From Sorex araneus (lineage: Eukaryota; Chordata; Mammalia; Eulipotyphla; Soricidae): DNA of 64,000 bases. The notes under the pieces were generated by a model. It had not been told where the DNA came from. It did no database searches and was given only the letters and a program-made list of their open reading frames with translations. Each line of letters opens with the position of its first letter. The stretch's first letter is position 1. Position numbers and translations under genes: made by a program. This document shows positions 12,804 through 24,328 of this stretch, piece after piece. The stretch spans positions 48,239,463 through 48,303,462 of the forward strand of contig NC_073311.1 of the NCBI RefSeq assembly GCF_027595985.1. The letters are read 5' to 3'.

Positions 12804-13999
12804 GTATCCTAAGTGTCTTTAAAAGACTGTTTATCGTCTTTGGGCTAAGTACCATTTAAGGCAGGAGCGGACCGCAGACCACAGCCATGCTTTGGGACTG
12901 GGCAAGTATGCTTGGGGGTGGGGGTGGGGAGGTGCATCCTGTCATCCCAGACTTCCCATACCACAGAACTTAACTTCTGGGTTCCAGGGCCCCTTGGGCT
13001 ATCTCTTGGTTTGAGAGAGGCTATAATTCCATTGTGATCTCTTCATCTCCTTCCTTTGACCTTGTTTTAAACAGCAGACCACTTATGCAGAGGGATTCAG
13101 GAATGAGTGATTCATTTCGCAGGTATCTGAGACATACATTAAACATCAAACCTATTTCTTAAACGCTTTTGCACGGCTGTCCTTCTGATCTGCCTTATTA
13201 AGGAGCTCACAGTATACATAATTGATCCCTAACCCCCCCCCCCTCCAGCCCCCAGCCCAGAGCATTGCTTATTCATTCATTGGAGAATTCATTTCTTCAT
13301 GAATGGCTAAAGCAGTTAAGCTAGAGACTGAGGTATCAAGATAACATGCATCCCACCGTATTCTGTATGTTTGAACCACTGGAGCTTCGGGCTTGGCCTG
13401 ACAGGATGCTGGGGCTATCCCAGTTAAAGAGAGGACCACCCCTATCCTGCTCTTGAGAGAAATAGGACTTCCCTGCCAGCACACCCTTCTCCTGGCCCCT
13501 CATTACCCACTGGCTTAACCAGACTCTGCATGATCCTGCATTTTTCCTGTTCCAGTTGATAAACCCCGGATCCCTGCAGACTGCCCTGGGTGTAGTGAGC
13601 TTGACCATGTCCATCTCCCACCAGACTGGAGGTCCAGGTCCAGGATTGGAGCTCATTGCCTTTTGTTAAACAATCATCTCCTGAAAGGAGCTATTGATTG
13701 TTGTTTCTAGAAATCTTTCTAGCCCACCCGGCCCATCCTACTGCCTCCCTGGTACCTATTCACCCTTTAAATTTGCTGCTCTTCCACTGTGGAGACCCCT
13801 GGAGGCAGGAAGCTTGTCACATGGGACTCAGAAGACAAAGACAGGTGGTTCCAAGTCACAGGCCCTGGTAGCTCTGAGAAATCACTTGCAGGGTTTGGGG
13901 TCTGAATTGGGGTGGAGAGGGGAAGAGCCTGCTTTACTTTTGGAACCAGTTTTATGTCTCTGATTTTTTTTTAAAAAAGCCGGCTTTTAAATTGCATTG

Positions 14000-14118
14000 C
14001 TTGTTTTGGGGTGGCCTCCTGTGCTACTTGGGGGAAGCGTGTGATGCTGGGGACTGAATCCTGGCCTCCCGCATGCAAAGAGCATGTGCTCCAGCTCTGT
14101 GAGTTCTCTCTTACCCTT
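14000..14118 (-). repeat. SOR-like SINE relic, antisense
   Basis: The block gatgctggggactgaatcct to gcatgcaaagagcatgtgct follows the antisense tRNA-like part of the family. The body is lost or too diverged to align by eye. Confidence 0.4.
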
Positions 14119-14384
14119 TGAGTCAGAGCTGGGGGTCCCTGCTAAAGGACCCCAGTGAGAACCACTCTTCTGGGGGCTGGAGTTACGCGTTTGACTTGAT
14201 TTAGCCAAAGCAGGGGGTGGGAGTGGGTGCAGAGTGGGAGGTGGGAGAAGCGTCAGAAATAAGCATCTGCATCCTGTCCCCTTGCCTGGGTCACTCATGC
14301 TACCATAAGCCCCACCCCCCCCTCCCAGAGCCTGCCTCTCTGACACAGTATGGGAAGGCTCTCTCCAGCATTTCTGTGGGGACT

Positions 14385-14730
14385 TTTAAATTTTTTTTTT
14401 TAATTGAATGACCGTAGATAGACCCCGACAAGGCTGTTCATGATTAGGTTTCAGTCATGCAGTGTTCCAACACCCATCCCTCCACCAATGTACATTTCCC
14501 AGCACCAGTGTCCTCAGTTTCCCTCCCGTCACCCCCCAACACCCCTAGTCTGCCTCCCCCCTCCCGACTCTCTCTCCCCTTTTGGGCATTGTGGTTTGCA
14601 ATAGAGATACTGAGAGATTGTTGTGTATATCCCTTTATCTACTTTTATCTACTCTTAACACAGTTCTTGTCCAGAGTGATCATTTCCAACTACTGTTGTC
14701 ACACTGGCCTCTCCTCTATCTTGCCTACCC
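14385..14730 (-). mobile_element. L1-type 3' end, antisense
   Basis: A T-rich start and the block tgttccaacacccatccctc recur at 31034-31050 and 62083-62098, where they also begin antisense L1 3' ends. The remainder (pyrimidine-rich, then ordinary sequence) fits a truncated L1 3' UTR inserted opposite to ABTB3 transcription. Confidence 0.6.
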
Positions 14731-14994
14731 TCCGTGTAAGGCCTTCCTGGCCGCAGCTCCACAGCCTGGGCCTCCCCACAGCTCTTGCCCCCTCCCTTGA
14801 GAATCCCGCCCACTTGCGTCTTCCCACCACCCTGTGGCTTGTCCATCTCTGCTGCTCCTTCCATAGCCCTCACCATGGCATTTAGCACTTAGTGGTTGCT
14901 AAATGCTGTTTGTTGACGAAATGGAACCAGCCCCTCGAATTTCAGGCAAAGTTTGCCCGTCAACATCTGTGATCAACAGCTGGAAAAGCCTCTA

Positions 14995-15120
14995 CAGTCA
15001 GACCTCCTGGATTGGAATGTCAAGGCCACTATTTTCTCCCTGTGTGTTCCTGGGCATGTCGGCTAACCTCTCTGAGCCCATTTCCTCAGCTGGAAAACAG
15101 ATCTCCTTATTCTGAGCATT
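14995..15120 (+). repeat. MIR, partial
   Basis: The string tgtgtgttcctgggcatgtc...ctaacctctctgagcccatt, then tcctcagctggaaaa, matches the MIR core from memory. MIR is an ancient SINE shared by all mammals. Confidence 0.75.
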
Positions 15121-16464
15121 GTATGAAATTGTACATATCAGGGCATTATGGTCTGCTGCCCTAATGGGGCTGGTATGGTATGTATCCTAGACAAACTCCT
15201 TCCCTTGGTGCAGTGGGAATAAAGTGTAGGATTCTTTTTCTAACACAATTCCCCTGCCTGATATTTACATCGTGTAATTCGATATATCCACCTTAAGAAT
15301 TGAACCAGATCATAGGCTCTGTGCCAAGGCATCCAAAGATTGTTCGGTCAACGGAAAGATCCTTAAATAAACACTGTCAAACTTTCTAGGTGACAGAACT
15401 TCCCGGGCAGGTAGAAGAGAAGGTTCTGAGGCATATGAATTTTTCAGACACACGTTGCACTATAAACAGGGTTTGTGCATTTCCCGGCATTAAAACACAT
15501 ACGTCCATTTTATAAACAAAAGCATCTGTGAGTGAAATCATCTTTTAAGTGCTCACAGAATCTGAAGGAGAAGCTGGACAAAGCTTTCACCGTGGGACAA
15601 AAGATGAAGCTGTCTTTACTTTAGGAAAGATGAGCCTCGGTCAGGGAAGGAGCCAGGCTATAGAACGCCAGCCTGGTCTGTAGGAGGCCTCTGAGCAGAA
15701 GCCTGAAATAAATATATAAATACATGGAGAAGGAAAGAAAGGAAAAAAAGATCAGTTTGGACTTTTGACTCTGTTCCAAGTGATTGTGATTTTGCTGGAT
15801 TTGGTTTTCTCATCTGTCAAATAAGGATTACAAAAAAAAAAAAAACCACAAGAAAGAGGAAACAAAAAAAAGAAAGACACTATGACACTATAAAGGAAGA
15901 AAGCCAAAACCTACCACATCGGGTGATTAAAAGTATCATATAGGATCTAGTGTGTGAAAATACCTGCCACATTGCTAATAATGGCTTCCTCACCCAAACA
16001 GAGCTTTCTGGCTGGTGGTAATAATAATACTTTAGGTTTTTTTTTTTCAATAGTCTCTTTCATTGCAGGGATCCCCAGTTACTTAGTAAACATCTATTAA
16101 CATGATCCTTCACCCTCCCCCCTCTGGCCCCCAGCACTGGCTTGGTGAGTTGGTTGGGTTTGGGGTCTAGTGCCCCAAGATTCTGATGTTGGTTTCCAGC
16201 CTTCCCAGTAGCCTGCCTGTCCCCAAACTCGTTGTGCTATTTCCTGGAGCTGTGTCACAGGACTGGACAAAAAAAAAGTCACAGGAGAAACCAAGAGTCT
16301 CACAAAGAACAGTATAAGCTATCTGGGGAGCCCACCAGATTAGCGTGTTCCTAGAGCACATTTTTAATTAACGGGCTCACTGTAAATTACAACTTAGAAT
16401 TTGGGTCAGTGAGGGTGATTGGGTTTTCCATGCAGACTCTTCAGTTTTGTACTGGGGCAGCTGC
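15121..16464. other. Intron 1, nothing recognised
   Basis: Ordinary intronic sequence with short A runs (15832-15845, 15864-15870) and a T run near 16039. No gene or named repeat is seen. Confidence 0.4.
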
Positions 16465-16481
16465 AAGAAGGGGGGTTTTCT

Positions 16482-16662
16482 TTTTTTTTTTTTTTTTTGC
16501 TTTTTGGGTCACACCCAGCGATGCACAGGGGTTACTCCTGGCTCTGCATTCAGGAATTACCCCTGGCCGTGCTCAGGGGACCATATGGGATGCTGGGATT
16601 TGAACCCGGGTCGTCCGCGTGCAAGGCAAACGCCCTACCCGCTGTGCTATCTCTCCAGCCCC
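16482..16662 (-). repeat. SOR-like SINE, antisense, young, perfect 17-base TSD
   Basis: A full-length antisense copy starts with a run of 17 T and ends ctctccagcccc. It is bracketed by perfect direct repeats of 17 bases (16465-16481 and 16663-16679), which marks a recent insertion. The consensus is barely changed. Confidence 0.9.
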
Positions 16663-16969
16663 AAGAAGGGGGGTTTTCTGAAGCAAACACCTAAAATAGC
16701 CACTAAATAAAATGTTGGGGTACCACCCTGATCCCCGCTCCCCCCCTCCCGCTTCCGTACACACACTCATAGACCTGGAGTCAGGAAGGGGTGCTGATGG
16801 TCGTTGGATGGATTGTAGATCTCTTAACTCTGGTCAGCACTAAGGTATGACATTGAGCCAGGTACCAAACTCATCTGTAAAATGGGTCTGATCACCTACT
16901 GAGAAATCAGCGATGGACATTGCAATTGGGCACCACAATTACTTGCAGTTTTCCAGTAAAGTGGGTATT

Positions 16970-17035
16970 GTGTTAGTAATAGCTATATTGTTTAGCATTC
17001 ATTCTGTGCCAAGCTCTGTTTTTAATATGATTTGT
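16970..17035 (+). repeat. MIR fragment (possible)
   Basis: Attgtttagcattcattctg...ccaagctctg resembles the MIR 5' part from memory. It is short and diverged. Confidence 0.4.
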
Positions 17036-17036
17036 A

Positions 17037-17117
17037 TATGGTTTGGGTGTGTGGTGCTAAGGATTGAACACGTGTGAGGCATATGTTCCCTCTACTACTG
17101 AGCCATGTTTCCACAGG
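17037..17117 (-). repeat. SOR-like SINE relic, antisense
   Basis: Gtgctaaggattgaacacgt to ctactgagccatgtttccac follows the antisense tRNA-like half. The rest is missing. Confidence 0.5.
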
Positions 17118-17221
17118 CAATGTTTTAAGAGCTCTCTGTGTTGAATTGTTCCAGTTATCTTAACTGCTATAAAAGAAAACCCCCAAATTTTGTGTTGAAT
17201 GAAATAGAACGTCTTTCAGGT

Positions 17222-17393
17222 GGGGGGAAGGGGAGCACGCTCAGTGATGCTCAGGGATTATTCGTGGCTCTGTACTTAGGAATTACTCCTGGTGGTGCTC
17301 TGGGGACCATATTGGATGCTGAGGATCAAACCCAGGTTCGCCATGTGCAAGGCAAGTATCCTCCCCGTTGTACTATGTCTCTGGCCCCTTAGC
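17222..17393 (-). repeat. SOR-like SINE, antisense
   Basis: All consensus blocks are present in order (gctcagtgatgctcagggat, ttactcctggtggtgctctg, caaacccaggttcgcc, ctctggcccc), with moderate divergence. Confidence 0.8.
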
Positions 17394-17451
17394 TGTCCAA
17401 TGTGCAGTGAGAGAAAGTGCATGTAAGCACCAAGACTGGTGGTATACTTGT

Positions 17452-17476
17452 TTTACTGTCAACAGGTGACAGTAAA
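17452..17476. other. 10-base inverted repeat with 5-base loop
   Basis: TTTACTGTCA (17452-17461) and TGACAGTAAA (17467-17476) are perfect reverse complements around ACAGG. It is a short palindrome of unknown meaning in otherwise ordinary intron. Confidence 0.7.
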
Positions 17477-19204
17477 GCTTATTGACTAGCTTTGTTGTCA
17501 ACAAGTGGTCTCTAGGTGACAACAGGTGTCAGCAAGGGACAATCGGAACACCTTCCAGTACTCCAATTCCAATGCAACAAAGCTCCAACGCCTTGGACAG
17601 TCATCTGCTTATAGGTTGAGGAGGAGTGTGTGGAGGGCCTGAGGACTGGTGTTTGGGCCAAACCTGGACAATACCTCCATCCCCTGCGCCCATATTTTAT
17701 TGCCAGATGTGTCATTGGTTCCTCCGGTCACTACATGTCTATGTGACTCATTCTCACACTTAGTTATGTTTCCCTTTCTTCCAGGGAAGAAATTCATTTT
17801 ATAAGTAACCATTGAAGTTCAGGATCTCTGGGTAAAGCTCTGACCTGTTCAGTAATTGCCACCCCACTTGGTTCTGAGACCCAGTAGCCAACAGACGCCA
17901 CTCTGTGTCCATCTTGCATCTTGGGAGAAAACTTATCAGGGAAAGGCAACTGAGGCAGAAACCCTGAAGCTGTTGGTACTTATCTGGCCTTGCCTAGGTG
18001 TGGGCTGTGTGGCCCTGCCTTGGTGTCTTGCTTTTGTCCAGATTCTGCTCTCTCTGGGAGGAAAGTCACCGTGCTCCTGGCTGGGCCTGTGTGAGGATCG
18101 TCTTTGTTCCTTTTTCTTCTTGCACACACCTCAAGTGGATCTTAGGAAGTATGGTTTCCCCGAGCCGCTCAATCTTTTGTAACCTAGTTCCTGCCTTTGA
18201 ACTATTAGTGACTCAGGGGTTGTTTTAATGCTGCGACAGTAAAGGTCTTTGAACATCCAGACTTGATAGATTTTGCCGATGCAATTACCTCTACAACTTA
18301 GCAGGATTTTCACATATGGCATTTAGTATGCTCGTAGTCGTACCCCAAGTCATTTCCTAGACCTAATTCTCAAGCCTCGGTGATGCTTTTGTTTTCTCAA
18401 TCCCAGGTCCCTCTTTTTCCTCTGGATTTAATAACTGCCCGAGGCCATCAGGTTTAGCTGAGAGAATTACTCCTCATTTGATACTTTACTAGAAAGTCTT
18501 CTCAATCTTTCTGCCTATTGTTTGGGAGCCAGGTCTCAGTCTTTCATCTCCCTACCATTCCTTTGCAATTTCACTTGCAAGCTAATTCATGCTGTGGTTC
18601 TTCTCTCTCCCTAATGCCTTGCTAAACCCAGCCAGAAACCATCAGCATTTTCAAACCTCTTCCTCTCAGAGCTCTGCCTTCTAAACGATCAGGCATGGCA
18701 ATTCAACCCAACATCGTACTGCTAAAGAACATCGTTCCCCAGGTTCACCAGCTGCAATATCATACCCCATGTTTCCAAGCTAAGGCCACATATCACCATT
18801 TCACTGCTGCTTCCAATTTCTTTTACTTAGGATAATGCTAACTAACTCTTGCAGCAGGTAAATCCTGGCATGTTAGTGGAGAAACACAGAAGTGGGCTTC
18901 TCATTCACGTTGAGTTCAGTGGAGGAAGGGGAAGCACCTGGGTGGAGGGGCTGGCTCCTGGATCACGTGACTCCCAGGATCCTCGCTGAATGGGCCAGGA
19001 GAGAAGAGTGAAGGGTTGTGTGGGAGGGTTTTGTAGGATGGTCCCAGATGTCGGCATATGAATTCTTTCCACAGCCCAGCAAGCAGAACTTAGTCGTGTG
19101 GCTTCCGCCAGGTAAGAAGGGGTTGGGAATTATGGTCTCTGGCAGGGCCGCTGCTTCTGGCTGTAACTGTACAGATGGGAGGATATTTGTTCTCCAAAGA
19201 GTAA
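17477..19204. other. Intron 1, nothing firmly recognised
   Basis: Ordinary intronic sequence. Small open frames show no conserved protein features. Confidence 0.4.
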
Positions 19205-19390
19205 GTATTTTAGTCTCCATCACAGACCTATGAAACCAGAATTATTATTGCTATTACTACTACTGCTACTACTACTACAATGAGTAGAATTTCCATTTTA
19301 TAGTTTAAGAAATTGAGGCACAGAAGATTGAAAGAATTTTTCTAAGGTAACAGGCTAGCAAGGGATTGGCTCAGATTTGGCTTTGGATTT
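19205..19390 (-). repeat. MIR, antisense
   Basis: The string attttatagtttaagaaatt, then gaggcacagaagattgaaag and taacaggctagcaagggatt, matches the reverse complement of the MIR core from memory. A short ACT repeat (19253-19279) sits at its start. Confidence 0.7.
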
Positions 19391-19430
19391 TCATATAACA
19401 AAATAGCAAAACTTCAAATATTATATAGAG

Positions 19431-19505
19431 GGGCCAGGCATCTGGCAAAGTGATAGAGTGCATACCTTGCATGTGTAAATTTCTGTATTCAGTTCCCAAA
19501 CTGCG
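19431..19505 (+). repeat. SOR-like SINE, truncated head
   Basis: Begins ggggccaggcatctggcaaa and keeps the ccttgcatgtg and cagttccca blocks of the tRNA-like head. The body is lost. Confidence 0.5.
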
Positions 19506-20152
19506 TATGTTTTTATCAGACAAGCTATACCCACACACACACATATTTGATACTTAACAATATAAACAAGTGTCTCTGAATCTATATAAAAATAAAGTGG
19601 ATGCAAAGTACTTTCCCCCCAGTCACAGGTCTAGTTCCCCGATCATCGCTTTCTCCCTTGCCTTTATGATCGCTGGTACTCTCCTGCACAGGAAGTGGGG
19701 TATGTCCGTGGGAAGTTCCCAGGCGTGGGTAAACCTCGGAGCCCTGAATGGACTCCTGACACGCTGGGACTTGCGCACATCTTCCCTCATGCTTCCATCA
19801 CCCCCAGGTGTGTCTGGACAAGGAAGAGTCAGTTGCTGAGCCAGGCCCAGACTGGTTCACACATGAACGCTTCACCCCGTGCCTTGAAGAGGTGTTACTT
19901 GTCCCCACTTTACCGTGACACTGAGGGTGTGTGGGGGCCAGAACTGAGGCCCAGGCAAGTTCAATAACTGGTTGGGAGAGGGTCCTTGGGGGTGGGGCTG
20001 GGCTATGGGTTCCAGAGCCTCTGTTCTGAGTACAGGATGGGGTGGAATCTAGTTTAAGGGATCCTTTCAGAAGATTCCAGAAATATTCCCATGCAGCTCA
20101 AGAGGTTTGTGTTGGTGCTGGTGGTCATGGCTGATGTCTATGTGAATACACG

Positions 20153-20196
20153 TGTGTATGTATATGATATACATGTATATATCATATACATACACA
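20153..20196. other. AT-rich palindrome, 19-base arms
   Basis: The arms 20153-20171 and 20178-20196 are exact reverse complements around a 6-base centre (CATGTA). It lies in a TA/CA-rich patch (20140-20250). It could extrude as a cruciform. Confidence 0.8.
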
Positions 20197-20251
20197 TATG
20201 TATATTATGTACATATATATCCTTGGGTACATATATTTATATACATAATAT

Positions 20252-20413
20252 TTTGGGGTTTGGAGCTACATCCAGTAGAGCTCGGGGCTTCCTCCTGACT
20301 CCATGCTTAGGGGTCACTCTTGGTGGCCCTCAGGGGACCATATGCAGTGTCGGGGATCGAACACAGATCAGCCACATGCAAGTGCTGTTTCCACTGTAGA
20401 ACTGTTCAGGCCC
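20252..20413 (-). repeat. SOR-like SINE, antisense, diverged
   Basis: Consensus blocks gggtcactcttggtggccct, ggaccatatgcagtg and gatcgaacacagatcagcca are in antisense order, ending ttcaggccc. Confidence 0.75.
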
Positions 20414-20931
20414 ATTCCTGGGTTTTAGCCCCCCCGACTTCCTGAATTTGCTGTTTGTTTTGGGAGTCCAGTTGTGTGCATTCTCCTCACCCGAGGTCCC
20501 AGGGAGTGTGTCACCACCGAGCCTGCAGGAAGATAGCTCTGTCTACACCCCGCCTGGCTGGGTAAGCTCAACCTTACTCAAACTGAGCACAGGGGCTGGC
20601 AGTGCTGTGAGACTGTCCTGATCCTTCCCAGACCACAGCACTGGGGCCTCTTGGACGAGCAAGGCAGGTGGACTGGCCAGTGTTCAGATGCCAACTCCAC
20701 TGCCTTAAAGCCCACGAGTCTCCCTGAAGCTGCATCTGCTCCTCTGCTGGGTGAAGATACCGGTAGCTCTTCCTCGCAGGGGTGCAGCGAGGCGAGATGG
20801 TTGATTCAGGGAGTATCCTTGGAGCAGGATTGGCCACAGGATGTGGGGGGGATAAAAAAAATTACCTTACTGCAATCAAGTATTATGTAGGAGCGCCTGA
20901 CCCTTAGATTAAAGATCTGTTCCCTGTAAGC
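20414..20931. other. Intron 1, nothing recognised
   Basis: Ordinary GC-moderate intron between a SINE and the TTCC tract. Confidence 0.4.
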
Positions 20932-21124
20932 CCTTCCTTCCTTCCTTCCTTCCTTCCTTCCTTCCTTCCTTCCTTCCTTCCTTCCTTCCTTCCTTCCTTC
21001 CTTCCTTCCTTCCTTCCTTCCTCCCTCCCTCCTTCCCTCCCTCCCTTCCTTCCTTTCTTCTTTCCTTCCTTCCTCTTTTCCTTCCTTTCTCCCTCCCTTC
21101 TTCCCTTTGTTCCTCCCTCCCTCT
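20932..21124 (+). repeat. (CTTC)n pyrimidine tract
   Basis: About 90 bases of nearly pure TTCC tetramers, then 100 bases of degenerate C/T repeats. The + strand is almost purine-free, so H-DNA is possible. Confidence 0.95.
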
Positions 21125-22525
21125 AGCCCTGGACCTTGTTTCTTTCACTTTTATCTTGTGAAACACTACCAGTGGCTTGTCAGTAACCAGCCTGGCCAGA
21201 TTTGGTGGCTTTCTAGCTTGATGATATCAGGGCATTAGTCTGGCCTCTCGGTGACTCAGTCTTCCCCTTTGTTTAACGAGAGTAATAACTTAGCAGGTAA
21301 TAGCTAAGCAGAGGGGTATGGCTTGAGTGAGCTGAAGCCTGGCAGATTGGGTGGATAAATAAAACACTGTCTGTGAGTAAAAAGGGAAGGTGCAAAGGAC
21401 CTGTGGCAGAGGGAACATGCGGAGGAGGAAGAGGAGGAACACAGCCAGTGGAAGAGTAGACAGCGGATGAGCAGTGGAAGCGCCTCATTTAGTTAGGATC
21501 CAGCTGATCATAGGCTGGATTCACGCCACTTCCGGCTGCCAACAGGTGAGAACATCTGAATCCAATTCACAGACCCCCATGCCTGCGCCTCTGAAAGCAG
21601 TGAGAATTGCAGCCTGAGCCCTAAAACCTCTGCCTGCCTCAGAGGTGGGGCTTGGCGCCAGTGTGTGTCCTTGCTTTCTCCCTAATCCCGGCTCCAAGGG
21701 CCAGCCCAGGGCTGAGGCTGGGCCTCGGAAGCACATGGACGGAACCCTAACTCTGCTCTCTCTGCACACCTCTGAGTTGCTTGAACTTGGCAGGGGGGGC
21801 GGGGGGAGCAAGGCGGGTGCAGAAAGCAGGTACTCCCCTCCCCCCTCAGCTGCATGGTGCAGCCTTTTCTGCCCTGATTCTGGGGCTGCCGTGGGGGCTG
21901 GCCTCTCCCTGGGGATCCAAACCAGGCTGGGTTTCTGCCCGCCTGGAGCTTGGGCCAGACCGAGACGGGTTTAGTTTATGCAGCCATAAGCTTCCCTCAG
22001 GAGAGGCGCATGGCAGGGACAGGGGTGTCATAGGACACTGCTCAGATGTGGGGTGTGGACTAGCTGCCTCTCCCCGGGGGTAGCCACATCAGACACTCGG
22101 CTGTGGAGCCGGGTTAGGGCTCATGGGGTCAGGGGAGCTGAGCTGAGCGTGTCCGGGTGATGCCAGCTCTCAGACTGCACAGTCCTGCCCCCCCCCAGTG
22201 CCCCCCCACCCTGCTCCCCCATCCAGGGGTCAGACAGAGGAGGCGTCTCTTGCAGCCTCTTTTCCGGGTCATAGGGGCAGGCTGGCCAGAGCTGCTGTCC
22301 CCAAGGTGGGGCTTCTTTTCTCCAGAGCCCCCCTATGCCCAGTGGTTCTACTGATGATCTGGCTACAGGGCCGGTTTCTCCCTCCTCAGCTGGGGGCGAA
22401 GGGATGGACCAAGAACAAACAGTGGCCGAACCTCCCTGAGACTTGATTCGCCTCTGAAAAATCCCAGGGGAGTTGCAAGGCTCCCAGACACCATCCGACG
22501 TGAATGTCAATGACTCCGAGTCATT
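21125..22525. other. Intron 1, nothing recognised
   Basis: Ordinary intron, GC-rich between about 21640 and 22330. Several overlapping small open frames reflect GC content, not genes. Confidence 0.4.
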
Positions 22526-22600
22526 CTTCCGTTGTTTGGTCGGTGCCTGTTTACCGAGCGCCGGTCATGCACGGGGCTCTGTGCGCCCAGCGGCCGCCAC
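22526..22600 (+). repeat. MIR-type fragment (possible)
   Basis: Gtttaccgagcgccggtcat...gggctctgtgc resembles the MIR3 core from memory. It is very diverged and rich in CpG. Confidence 0.45.
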
Positions 22601-23044
22601 TGCCCAGAGAGACCGACACGCGGGGCTTCCCGGCACCTGAGTTTGTTCTCGTGGGGGGCCCTGAGCTGCAAATGTCATGATGCAGCAAACCTAAGGAAGT
22701 GATCTAGGCTATTAGAAAGCGATGTCTCCTGTGGATAAACTCAGTGTCCAGGGGGTTGGCAGGACTGTGGTCAGGTGGTGGCACTGAGAATGTGACAGTG
22801 ATGCAGAGAGCGGATGGGGGTGGGAGATTTCGCCTTGTGAGTATCTGTGAGCAGGCTTCCAGGCAGAAGGAATGGCCGATGTAAAGGCCCTGTGGTAGAC
22901 TAGCAAAGAAGCCATGTGCTGGGAAATGAGGAGTCAGCCAGGAGGGCACGGGGTGAGAGTAGAGAAGTGAGGCTGTGGAGCTATGATAGAAACCAAGTTT
23001 TCTTAGGGAATGGGAAGTCATTGAAGTTTTTGCATAAGGACTTG

Positions 23045-23240
23045 TTTATTTACTTATTTTTGGTTTGGCGGTGGGGGGGGGGACACTCCTGACAGTGCTC
23101 AGGGTTTACTCCTGGCTCTGCACTCAGGGATCACTTCCTGGTGGGCTTGGGAGACCATGTAGGGTGCTGGGGAATTGAACCCGGGTCAGAGAACCTGCAT
23201 GCAAGGTGAACACCCTATCCACTATACTACCTCTTCAGCC
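23045..23240 (-). repeat. SOR-like SINE, antisense, nested in an older repeat
   Basis: A T-rich start, the blocks cagtgctcagggtttactcc and gaattgaacccgggtcag, and the end ctcttcagcc are all present. AGGACTT occurs on both sides (23038-23044 and about 23247-23253), a plausible target-site duplication. Confidence 0.8.
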
Positions 23241-23536
23241 TGAATCAGGACTTTTTAAGATTTAAAGCCTCCCTTTGGCTGCTGGTTGGAAAAAAAAAAG
23301 ACTCAAGAAGAGCAAGTGTGAAGACAGAGAGACTGGACTGGGAGACCAGCAGTAATCCAGTAATCCCAGGAGGGGGCGGTGAGGGGCCAGGGCAGTAGCA
23401 GGGGAAGGGGACTCAGAGAGGCTGGCTTTGGGCCATCACTCAAAGACAAGAGGTTGGTGCTGGCTTGGGGATGGGGTGTGAGGGGAGCAACGGGAGTCAA
23501 AAATAACTCCAGGGATTGGGGTCCTGACCCCTGGAA

Positions 23537-23686
23537 GGACAGTTGCCGAGAGTTCAGGAAAGGCATGAATCAAGCCCAGCCAGCACAAGGTTGGAGGGAG
23601 TGAAGGATCAGGACAGTTGCCATGAATCAAGGAAGGCATAAATCAGCCGTGGCGGGCACAAGGTTGGGGAGAGTGGAAGGATTGGG
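23537..23686 (+). repeat. 74-base tandem duplication
   Basis: Two units start with GGACAGTTGCC at 23537 and 23611. Each runs through an aaggcat(g/a)aatca block and a gcacaaggttgg block. Unit 2 has several substitutions and an internal deletion balanced by an insertion. Confidence 0.75.
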
Positions 23687-24209
23687 AGAGCTGTTTGGGG
23701 CATGCTAGGACCGAGGTGGCTTTTGTCTGTGTGGGCAGAGATGGATCGTCCTGCTTGGCGTGATGGAGAGAGGCTTGGGCTGGAGGAGGGAGGAAGTCTG
23801 GGGGTTGGGAGCATGCAGAGATATTTAAAGCCACGAGACGGAATGAAGGCACACATAGGTGCACACAGGGAAGCAGGAAACCCGGACAGAGTCCTTTCTT
23901 GTGCTGGGCAAGGAGAGCAGGTCAGGGGGACCAGCGATTCCTCAGCCGGCGGAAGTGAGTGCCTGGAGGCGGAAGCCATCATGTGGGTCCTGGTTGGCTA
24001 CCGCAGCGCCCCCCAGCGGTGGGGCATTTCTCTGCACCCCTCGGAAATGTTGGAGGCTGGTGACCAAGCAGCCAGGATGCACTTCGTAGAAACCACACTA
24101 ACCCTAATGACCGAGATAGACACCGCACGTATCTCAAGGGGATGGAGAGAAAACAGCCTCACAGTGGTAGCAACCAGCAGGGAAGACTAGGAAAAACCAG
24201 CGCCTTCGG

Positions 24210-24328
24210 TCTGGGCTCTCCTACTCTTGGCGGTGCTCAGGGGACCCTGTGGGATGCTGGAGATCAAATCCGAATTTGCCGCATGCAAGATAGGCGCCTT
24301 ACCTGCTGTGCTATTGCTCTGGCCCCTG
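24210..24328 (-). repeat. SOR-like SINE, antisense, 3' truncated
   Basis: Cttggcggtgctcaggggac to gctattgctctggcccct is the antisense tRNA-like half plus part of the body. The tail-proximal part is absent. Confidence 0.75.

Larger units (their letters stand above)
22695..23690 (+). repeat. Ancient interspersed repeat, split by a SINE
   Basis: The segments 22700-23040 and 23245-23690 read as one old mammalian repeat (aaaggccctgtgg, gggaagtcattgaag, ctccctttggctgctggttg, aaataactccagg blocks), familiar in order but not confidently named. A younger SINE interrupts it at 23045-23240. A 74-base unit is tandemly duplicated at 23537-23686. Confidence 0.55.
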
